Shown in pieces: positions 45,278 through 52,198 of a stretch of DNA of 64,000 nt. The stretch is from positions 1 through 64,000 of the forward strand of contig JAVBUO010000005.1 of the NCBI GenBank assembly GCA_031555315.1. Reading direction: 5' to 3'. Within the stretch, counting starts at the first letter, position 1; every line of letters begins with the position of its first letter. The DNA comes from JAVBJV01 sp031555315. Lineage in GTDB: Bacteria > Pseudomonadota > Alphaproteobacteria > Acetobacterales > Acetobacteraceae. The translations under genes were made by a program, and so were the position numbers. The notes beneath the pieces were generated by a model. It saw nothing but the letters and a program-made list of their open reading frames with translations, did no database searches and was not told the DNA's origin.

Positions 45278-46552
45278 TCAGCCGAACACCCGCCGTCCGT
45301 TTTTCCATGTGCCCAGTACCGTGCCCTCCAGGGCGCGGCCGTCGAACGGCGTGTTCTGCGCCTTGCCGGGCAGTTCGCCCGCCTCCACCTGCCAGACGCG
45401 CTCGGGATGGAACAGGCACAGATCGGCGGGGGCCCCTTTGCTCAGTGTTCCGGCCTTGATGCCGAGCAGTTTTGCAGGTGCTGCGGTCAGCAGTTCGATG
45501 GCGCGGGGCAGGGTGATGTTTTGCGCATGCACCTGCGCTAGTGTGACACCGAGCAGTGTGACGAGACCCGCCCCGCCGCTGGCCGCCTGCGCGAAGGGCA
45601 GGCGCTTGTCGTCCGGATCGCGCGGCTGGTGGTCCGAGGCGATCGCGTCGATCGTGCCGTCGGCCAGCGCGGCGACGACGGCCAGCCGGTCGGCCTCCTT
45701 GCGCAGTGGCGGTGACAGTTTGGCATAGGTGCGGAAATCGCCGATCGCGGTCTCGTTCAGATCGAAATAGGGCGGGGCGGTGTCGCATGTCACCCGTATG
45801 CCCTCGGCTTTGGCCGCGCGGATCAGATCCAGCGCCTCGGCCGTGCTGACATGGGCGAAGTGCACATGCCCGCCGCTCAGCTGCGCCAGACGGATGTCAC
45901 GCGCCACCAGAATGGCCTCGGCCGCCGCCGGGATGCCGGGCAGACCCAGACGGGTGGCAAGCTCGCCTTCCGTCGCCGCGCCGCCGCCCGCCAGATCCGG
46001 GTCTTCCGGATGCTGCACGACCATCGCGTCGAAACCACGCGCATAGGACAGCGCCAGGCGCATCAGCCGCGCCGAACCCACGGCGCGCGTGCCGTCGGTG
46101 AACGCGCAGGCGCCAGCTTCGCGCAGCAGGCCGAGTTCGGCCATTTCCCTGCCCGCGCAGTCACGCGTCACCGCGCCATACGGCACCACCGAGATCGCGC
46201 CGGTTTCCTCGCCGCGTGCGCGCAGCATACGCACCAGCGATGGGTCGTCGGTGGCCGGTTCGCCGTTCGGCAGCGCGGCGATGGTGGTGATCCCGCCGGC
46301 CACCGCGGCCGCCGCAGCCGAGGCAATGGTTTCGCGGTATTCGTAGCCCGGCTCGCCGAGCGCGGCGCGCATGTCAACCAGACCGGGGCACAGTACCGCG
46401 CCTGCCGCGTCCACGACGTTCGCGCCATCGGGCTTCGTCAGTTCCGGGCCGAGACCGGCGATCGCGCCGTCCTTCACCAGCAGGGCGCCCTTGGTATCCA
46501 GCCCGCTGGCCGGGTCGATCAGGCGGGCGTTTTGAATGAGCACATCAACCAT
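45278..46552 (-). CDS. Dihydroorotase-like protein PyrC', metal site lost
   Basis: A 424-residue amidohydrolase-fold protein next to pyrB. Active dihydroorotases have a HxH metal pair in the motif DLHVHLREPG. Here the same place reads DMRAALGEPG, with both histidines replaced (Arg, Ala). The later DHAPH is DHQPR. It should therefore be the non-catalytic homologue (PyrC'/PyrX) that forms a complex with aspartate transcarbamoylase in Pseudomonas and others. A true pyrC is expected elsewhere. The start at 46552 overlaps the pyrB end by 8 bases. Confidence 0.88.
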   Translation of the reverse strand: MVDVLIQNARLIDPASGLDTKGALLVKDGAIAGLGPELTKPDGANVVDAAGAVLCPGLVDMRAALGEPGYEYRETIASAAAAAVAGGITTIAALPNGEPATDDPSLVRMLRARGEETGAISVVPYGAVTRDCAGREMAELGLLREAGACAFTDGTRAVGSARLMRLALSYARGFDAMVVQHPEDPDLAGGGAATEGELATRLGLPGIPAAAEAILVARDIRLAQLSGGHVHFAHVSTAEALDLIRAAKAEGIRVTCDTAPPYFDLNETAIGDFRTYAKLSPPLRKEADRLAVVAALADGTIDAIASDHQPRDPDDKRLPFAQAASGGAGLVTLLGVTLAQVHAQNITLPRAIELLTAAPAKLLGIKAGTLSKGAPADLCLFHPERVWQVEAGELPGKAQNTPFDGRALEGTVLGTWKNGRRVFG

Positions 46553-47483
46553 CGTTGCGACGCCAGTTGCGGTTGAGCGTATCGAGCACGGCCATACGCA
46601 CCGCGACCCCCATCTCGACCTGTTCCTTGATGACACTGCGGGCGGGATCGTCGGCGACGCGGCTGTCGATCTCGACACCGCGGTTCATCGGCCCCGGGTG
46701 CATGACGATGGCATCTTTCTTGGCGCGCGCCAGCCTGGCCTCGTCCAGCCCGTAGAAGCGGAAATATTCGCGCATCGAAGGGACCAGCCCCTTTTCCATA
46801 CGCTCTTTCTGCAGGCGCAACATCATCACCACGTCGGCGCCGTCGAGCCCCGCGTCCATGTCGTGGAGCACGTCCACGCCCAGACGTGCGGCCTCGCTGG
46901 GGATCAGCGTCGGCGGGGCGACGATGCGCACGCGCGATCCCATCGCCCCCAGCAGGTGGATGTTCGAGCGTGCGACTCGCGAGTGCAGTACGTCGCCGCA
47001 GATCGCCACCGTCAGCCCTTCGAGCCGGCCCTTGTTGCGGCGGATGGTCAGCGCGTCGAGCAGCGCCTGGGTCGGGTGCTCGTGCGTGCCGTCGCCGGCG
47101 TTGATGACCGCGGCATCCACCTTCTGGGCCAGCAGGCTGGGCGCGCCGGACTGATCGTGGCGCACCACCAGCAGGTCGGTATGCATGGCGTTCAGCGTCC
47201 AGGCGGTATCCAGCAGGGTTTCGCCCTTCTTCACCGAGGAATTGGCCACCGACATGTTGATCACGTCGGCACCCAGGCGTTTGCCGGCCAGTTCGAAGCT
47301 GGTGCGGGTGCGGGTGGAGTCCTCGAAGAACAGGTTGATCAGCGTGCGCCCGCGCAGCAGGTCGCGCTGAGTTTTGCCCTGGCGATTGAGCAGCACATAG
47401 CTTTCCGCCAGATCGAGCAGATGCGCGATCTCGTGCGGATGCAGGCCTTCAATCCCGAGCAGATGTTTATGGGGGTAATGCAC
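46545..47483 (-). CDS. pyrB: Aspartate carbamoyltransferase catalytic subunit
   Basis: A 312-residue enzyme that makes carbamoyl-aspartate in pyrimidine synthesis. The carbamoyl-phosphate loop is FEDSTRTRTSFELA, and HPGPMNRGVEI and HPTQALLDAL are present. No pyrI is found; the adjacent PyrC' is the expected structural partner. The GTG at 47483 gives VHYPHKHLLGIEGL; the seven extra residues from an ATG at 47504 are unlikely but possible. It is the first gene of the downstream operon. Confidence 0.92.
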   Translation of the reverse strand: MHYPHKHLLGIEGLHPHEIAHLLDLAESYVLLNRQGKTQRDLLRGRTLINLFFEDSTRTRTSFELAGKRLGADVINMSVANSSVKKGETLLDTAWTLNAMHTDLLVVRHDQSGAPSLLAQKVDAAVINAGDGTHEHPTQALLDALTIRRNKGRLEGLTVAICGDVLHSRVARSNIHLLGAMGSRVRIVAPPTLIPSEAARLGVDVLHDMDAGLDGADVVMMLRLQKERMEKGLVPSMREYFRFYGLDEARLARAKKDAIVMHPGPMNRGVEIDSRVADDPARSVIKEQVEMGVAVRMAVLDTLNRNWRRNDG

Positions 47484-47503
47484 AAGCCTGCAACATAGCC
47501 ACA

Positions 47504-47519
47504 TAGACGCTCGCGTCTA
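47504..47519 (-). promoter_or_regulatory. Short inverted repeat just upstream of pyrB
   Basis: TAGACGC and GCGTCTA, separated by two bases, lie about 20 bases before the GTG of pyrB. In RNA this makes a six-pair hairpin with a CGAG loop. It could affect translation or be an operator. Nothing more can be said. Confidence 0.3.
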
Positions 47520-47665
47520 GGTAGGTAATTGCTCCCAGGCGCCGATCTTTTCCGAACGCGGATGGCGCATGTGTTTCAGGCATCCCGATATGTCCGGCAT
47601 GACAGAAAAATTCTCGGACGGGCTGGCCATATATGTTTGTGTTGTGCGGAAAGCGCGGTTGCCGG

Positions 47666-47866
47666 TTAACGTTTATCGTCGTCTGACGAAGGCTGCTCGG
47701 CAATGCTGTTTAACAGGTCGATCAGATGATCCGGAACGGGTTCATCCAGAGTCGGGTCGTAAAGCTTCTTCAGTTCGTCCTGTAGCCACAGATCGAACTG
47801 GTTTTTCTGGCTGTGGGCAGAAGGTCCACCCAACGGCTCTGGAACTGAAGGCGCTCTGGTTACCAT
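47666..47866 (-). CDS. nepR: NepR anti-sigma factor of the general stress response
   Basis: A 66-residue protein with the NepR core LYDPTLDEPVPDHLIDLLNS. In alphaproteobacteria NepR holds the ECF sigma factor EcfG, and phosphorylated PhyR takes NepR away under stress. It lies 129 bases after phyR on the same strand, in AT-rich DNA, so it may have its own promoter. No ecfG-type sigma gene is in the window. Confidence 0.85.
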   Translation of the reverse strand: MVTRAPSVPEPLGGPSAHSQKNQFDLWLQDELKKLYDPTLDEPVPDHLIDLLNSIAEQPSSDDDKR

Positions 47867-47995
47867 GACGTTCTACTTATACACCGGATATACTAGTTTC
47901 TTCCAGAATTTTAAAATCAATTGAAGATTTTATATTGCCTACTCACATACGATTTAACACCTAATTAGATAATATGACTTTGGAGATAATTACCT

Positions 47996-48751
47996 TTAGG
48001 TTGATAGGGCTTGGCCGATGGCGGTTTGCAGGGCTTCGACTCTATAAGGCTTCCGAATGACGAATGTCGGCTCTGTGCCTTGCCCGGTCAGCAGCAGTTC
48101 CGGGTGTCCGGTGATAAAGATCACGGGGATTGTGCTGCTGGAGAGGATTTTCTGTACCGCCAGCAATCCCGATCCGCCGGTTCCCAGATGGATGTCGGCC
48201 AGAATCAGGGCTGGGGGCATTGCCGCCACCGCATCCAGCGCTTCCTGCTCGGAACGCGCATGTGCCGAAACGGTGTGTCCTAATTTTGTGACAACATCGG
48301 CGATCGCCGCCGCCATCAGATCGTCGTCTTCGATGATCAGGATCTTTTTGGACGACAGGCGCTGCAGGGCTTCCTGTGCTGCCAAGACCAGTTGCTGCAG
48401 CTCGTCGGAGCTGGTGTCCAGAATAGCGGCAGCTTCGTTGGGCTGAAAATCTTCGAGCGTGGTCAGCAGCAGGGCGTGCCGCAAAGCCGGAGGAAGGGAG
48501 GCGACGTTTTTGCCGACCCCTTGCGTGGCGCTGTTCTCCGCTGTCAGCACGGCGTCGATCGCAGGTACCAGTACCCGGAATTGTCGTATACGACGCGGAT
48601 ACGGGCTGTTGGTATCGGTCGTCGCATGGGCGAGGGCCGGCATGGCCGATGCAATGATGTCGTCCCCGACGTTGCGTAAACCGGTTGCGGCACGTGCATA
48701 GCGCCGCAGAAAGGGGAGTTCGGGTGCTAAAGGGTGATTTGAATAAGGCAT
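47996..48751 (-). CDS. phyR: PhyR general stress response regulator (sigma-like domain plus receiver)
   Basis: A 251-residue protein. The N-terminal about 125 residues mimic an ECF sigma factor (RYARAATGLRNVGDDIIASA, then SLPPALRHALLLTTLEDFQP). The C-terminal receiver has EDDDLM, the phospho-acceptor Asp186 in LILADIHLG, and VIFITGHPE. Phosphorylation opens the sigma-like domain to bind NepR. The cognate PhyK-type histidine kinase is not in the window. The 5' region faces the btuB riboswitch, so the promoters are divergent. Confidence 0.93.
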   Translation of the reverse strand: MPYSNHPLAPELPFLRRYARAATGLRNVGDDIIASAMPALAHATTDTNSPYPRRIRQFRVLVPAIDAVLTAENSATQGVGKNVASLPPALRHALLLTTLEDFQPNEAAAILDTSSDELQQLVLAAQEALQRLSSKKILIIEDDDLMAAAIADVVTKLGHTVSAHARSEQEALDAVAAMPPALILADIHLGTGGSGLLAVQKILSSSTIPVIFITGHPELLLTGQGTEPTFVIRKPYRVEALQTAIGQALST

Positions 48752-48827
48752 GTTCGACAGCCTATGTGGGTAAGGGACGGTTTAGCAAGTCTTGTTTACA
48801 GCAAGAAACAGGTTAGAAGGGCGCTCA

Positions 48828-49022
48828 GCAAAGGTGGCCCGCGAGGGCTGAAACGGGAATGCGGGATGGATTTTTACATCGACCGCAGCTGCCCCCGCAA
48901 CTGTAGGCGATGTCCGTTCGCCAACTGCCATTGGACCCGGCCTGCCGGTCCGAGAAGGCGGAGAACGGAGTTTCGGTATTTCTGCCGAAGCAATCGCGCC
49001 GAGCCAGGAGACCGGCCTTTGC
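48828..49022 (+). ncRNA. Cobalamin riboswitch controlling btuB
   Basis: Conserved blocks occur in order: ACGGGAATGCGGG (about 48852-48864), GCAGCTGCCCCCGCAACTGT (48886-48905), the GCCAACTGCCATTGG region (about 48920-48934), GAGAAGGCGGAG and the B12 box GAGCCAGGAGACCGGC (49001-49016). It differs clearly from the nrdA and metE copies and has a longer side arm. The 130 bases to btuB contain GC-rich hairpins. It should shut down uptake when B12 is plentiful. Confidence 0.92.
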
Positions 49023-49148
49023 CAGACTGCATGCACGCGAACGGGCGGGGATGTACCGACGCGACGGGTAAAGCCCCGTTTGCGGCTGTCGTCCTTATTG
49101 ACCGGACCGGTACGCAGATATGCCGGTCCCCGACTGGAGGATCGCCTG

Positions 49149-51110
49149 ATGAAACGGGCTCTTCTTCTGGGTGCCGCACTTGCATCGCCTGCACTCGCGT
49201 CACCCGCTCTGGCGCAGAGCGCGCCCGTCTCCGTAACTTTGCCCGAGATCGTCAGCTCGGCCACCCGCACGCCGCTGCCGGTGGAGCAGATTCCCGCCGG
49301 TGTCAGCGTGGTGGACCGTCAGGACATCGAAACGCGCGGCTATGCCAGCCTGACCGACGCGCTGTCGGCGCTGCCCGGCATGCATGTGGTGCAGCAGGGC
49401 GGGCCGGGCGGTGTGTCCAGCGTGTTCATGCGCGGGGCCAATTCCAACCACGTACTGGTGCTGCGCGACGGCTTTCCGATCAATGATCCATCGGCCAGTA
49501 ACGGGTTGTTCAATTTCGGTACCGAGACGCTGGCCGATATCGAACGGATCGAGGTGATCCGCGGCCCGATGTCGAGCCTGTACGGATCGGGGGCGATCGG
49601 CGGTGTGGTCAACCTGATCTCGCGCCGCGGTAACGGTACGCCGCGCCTGCAGGCCGAGGTGACGGGCGGTATCCCACGCGCCTTTGCCGGGCAGGCAACG
49701 TTCAGCGGTGTTTCGGGACCGGTCGATTACGCGCTGACCTACGAAAACCAGTCCACGGTCGGCGACGATGTGATCCCGCGCCGCATGGCTGGTTACACTG
49801 GTGAACGCGACGGGTATCGCACCAATGTTGGCACGCTGAATGTCGGCTATACGCCGGTGGACGGCACGCGCCTGTCTGTGTTCTTGCGCGAGCGCCAGAG
49901 CGTGTTCGGCTACGACAACCTCGGCTATCCGGCATTCGACGACCCCAACCAGATCGGGCGCGACCGCAACCTGCAGACGCGGGTCGGTGGCGAGAGCACG
50001 CTGTTCGACGGGGTATGGAGAACCGGCCTGTTCGTCGGCTATGCGCAGGACGATCGGCGTTACAGCAACCGGCTCGACCTGGACGATCCGAATTTTGCGT
50101 CCGAGAACAGCAGCTACACCGGTAAACGTACCGATGTGCAGTGGTCGAACACGGTACGGCTGCCGTCGGGTGGTGTGCTGAGCGAGACCTTCGCCACATT
50201 CGGCTATCAGTACACGCGTGATGCCGCCGTCGTGCATCTGAACGATTCCGGGTACCAGCAGGATGTCGATACGCACGCCGCCAGCAATGCCGGATATGTC
50301 GGCCTGCAGGGGCAGCTGTTCACACGTCTGACGCTGACCGGCAATCTGCGCTATGAAAACCCGGACGATTTCAACGATGCAACCACGTGGCGCGTGGGCG
50401 GTGTGTTCGCTGTGCCGGAAGTCGCCAGCCGCATCCATGCTGCCTATGGAACCGGGTTCCGCGCGCCGACGCTGTTCGATCGCTTCGGGATCGGCAGTTT
50501 CGGCTTTCATGGCAATCCGAATCTGAAGCCCGAGCGCAGCAATGCGTGGGAAGCCGGCGTGTCGAGCGACGTTCCGGCATTCGGCAATACGCGCTTTGCC
50601 ACGCTGGGCGTCACCTGGTTCGATTCCCGCGTCAGGGATCTGATCCAGAACACGGCCGATTTCTCGTCGCTGGAAAATATCGGCCGTGCGAAGATGCACG
50701 GCATCGAGAGTGAACTGGTGTTGCGTCCCGACGAACGGGTGGAACTGCGCCTTGCCTATACCTGGACCGATGCGCGCGATGCCGAGACCGATCAACGATT
50801 GCTGCGCCGCCCGGAAAACCAGTTCAGCGTCAGTGCGACACTAAGGCCGCTGCCGCAGTTTTCGGTGGTGCCGGAAGTGCTGGTGTACGGCCGCTTCCGC
50901 GATGCGCTGGTGAACGATGCCGGTTATCCGGCGGGGCGCGGCACGGCTTCGGGTGGGACGATCGTCAACCTGACGATGAACTACGCGTTGACCGACAACA
51001 TCACGCTGATCGGCCGGGGGCGGAACCTGGGCAATTCACGGTTCGAGCCGGCCAGTGGGTTCGCGCTGCCCGGCCCCTCGTTCATGGCAGGAGCGCGGAT
51101 CAGCTTCTGA
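49149..51110 (+). CDS. btuB: TonB-dependent vitamin B12 receptor
   Basis: A 653-residue outer-membrane barrel receptor. It has a signal peptide of about 23 residues, a TonB-box-like VTLPEIVSSATR, a plug domain (about 35-160: GGVSSVFMRGANSNHVLVLR and GPMSSLYGSGAIGGVVNL), and a beta-barrel ending in the aromatic F of GARISF. BtuB identity is supported by the riboswitch and by the plug sequence. Other btu or cob genes are not adjacent. The start at 49149 is the ATG before the signal peptide. Confidence 0.9.
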   Translation: MKRALLLGAALASPALASPALAQSAPVSVTLPEIVSSATRTPLPVEQIPAGVSVVDRQDIETRGYASLTDALSALPGMHVVQQGGPGGVSSVFMRGANSNHVLVLRDGFPINDPSASNGLFNFGTETLADIERIEVIRGPMSSLYGSGAIGGVVNLISRRGNGTPRLQAEVTGGIPRAFAGQATFSGVSGPVDYALTYENQSTVGDDVIPRRMAGYTGERDGYRTNVGTLNVGYTPVDGTRLSVFLRERQSVFGYDNLGYPAFDDPNQIGRDRNLQTRVGGESTLFDGVWRTGLFVGYAQDDRRYSNRLDLDDPNFASENSSYTGKRTDVQWSNTVRLPSGGVLSETFATFGYQYTRDAAVVHLNDSGYQQDVDTHAASNAGYVGLQGQLFTRLTLTGNLRYENPDDFNDATTWRVGGVFAVPEVASRIHAAYGTGFRAPTLFDRFGIGSFGFHGNPNLKPERSNAWEAGVSSDVPAFGNTRFATLGVTWFDSRVRDLIQNTADFSSLENIGRAKMHGIESELVLRPDERVELRLAYTWTDARDAETDQRLLRRPENQFSVSATLRPLPQFSVVPEVLVYGRFRDALVNDAGYPAGRGTASGGTIVNLTMNYALTDNITLIGRGRNLGNSRFEPASGFALPGPSFMAGARISF

Positions 51111-51131
51111 CAGAAACCTGCCGCGAAAATA

Positions 51132-51161
51132 CGCTGACTCAGCCGCCGGGCTGTGTCAGCG
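51132..51161. terminator. Hairpin between btuB and the convergent MBL gene
   Basis: CGCTGAC pairs with GTCAGCG and, inside, CAGCC pairs with GGCTG. The stem is strong and lies in the 58-base gap between two convergent genes, but has no T-run. Probably a bidirectional stop. Confidence 0.5.
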
Positions 51162-51168
51162 TCGCCGA

Positions 51169-52113
51169 TTACAGAGCGGTCGTCCAGAGCAGCGGCACCA
51201 TCGCATAGCCATCGCTTGTTTTGCGCACATGCCCCAATGCCGGGAACGGCCAGTGATAGCCGATGACCGTCGTTCTGTCCGCCGCGGCCTGGTCCAGAAT
51301 GCGCCGGCGCGCCGCCTCGGCGGCAACCGGGTCCATGTCGAAATTCAGATGCCAGCCCGGATGGGCAAGGTTGAGGGCCGGGTGGTTGGTCACATCGCCC
51401 AGCACCAGTATCGAGTCACTGCCCGAGGCGATCCGCCAGCTCGTGTGTCCCGGTGTGTGTCCGAAGGTGGGAATGCCCGTTACGCCGGGCAAAGCCTCGG
51501 CCGTCGAGGCGACCCGGCGGATGCGGTCGCGATAGGGGGCAAAACGGGTCTTCACCATATCGGCGCTCTGTGCCGGGGCGTGTGGGCCCATCCAGAAATC
51601 CCACTCGGTTTCCGGGACGATCAGCTCGGCTTTCGGAAAGCGCGGCTGTCCCTGGCGGTCCACCAGTCCCGAGATGTGGTCGCCATGAAAATGGGTGAAC
51701 ACGATCGCGTCGATCGCTGCGGGGGTGATGCCGGCGGCCTGCATGTTGTTCCACATCGTACCTGCCGTCGGGGCGAGCAGCCCGCCCGTGCCGGCATCGA
51801 ACATGACCGTCTGGCGGCCGGTGTTCAGGACGGTGATGTTGAACGTGATGTCCAGATGTGTCGTGGGCAGAAACGCCTCCTCCAGAGCCTGGCGGATGGC
51901 GCCGGCGTCGGCATTGGCGATGAAATTGTCGAGGTTGGGGCGGCGGTTGATCCCGTCGTTGATGATGGTGATCTGGAAGTCGCCCAATGTGTGGCGGTAG
52001 AAACCTGGGGCCTGGAGGGCAATGGACGGCATGGCGGCCTCTGCGCGAAAGAAGGTTGACAGGGATGGCACGGCAAGCAGAGCACCCAGCAGGGTATGGC
52101 GGCGCGTGGGCAT
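51169..52113 (-). CDS. Exported MBL-fold metallo-hydrolase
   Basis: A 314-residue protein. An N-terminal twin-arginine-like signal (MPTRRHTLLGALLAVPS, cleavage after about residue 27) is followed by a metallo-beta-lactamase fold with THFHGDH, a His in GHTPGHTSWR and an Asp in LGDVTNHPA. This is the zinc-binding set of quorum-quenching lactonase- or hydrolase-like enzymes. The substrate cannot be told. The start at 52113 is chosen for the signal peptide. It is probably monocistronic. Confidence 0.82.
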   Translation of the reverse strand: MPTRRHTLLGALLAVPSLSTFFRAEAAMPSIALQAPGFYRHTLGDFQITIINDGINRRPNLDNFIANADAGAIRQALEEAFLPTTHLDITFNITVLNTGRQTVMFDAGTGGLLAPTAGTMWNNMQAAGITPAAIDAIVFTHFHGDHISGLVDRQGQPRFPKAELIVPETEWDFWMGPHAPAQSADMVKTRFAPYRDRIRRVASTAEALPGVTGIPTFGHTPGHTSWRIASGSDSILVLGDVTNHPALNLAHPGWHLNFDMDPVAAEAARRRILDQAAADRTTVIGYHWPFPALGHVRKTSDGYAMVPLLWTTAL

Positions 52114-52198
52114 GATGATGGGTTTCTCCGGACGGAAGGTCTGCATCGCAGCACCGCACGGGCGACGTTTCAACAAAAACCTGCCTGTTTGTGGGCGG

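Noticed and set aside
47467..47703. 78-codon minus-strand open frame between pyrB and nepR
   Set aside because: Runs across the nepR end and pyrB start with no motif or good ribosome-binding site.
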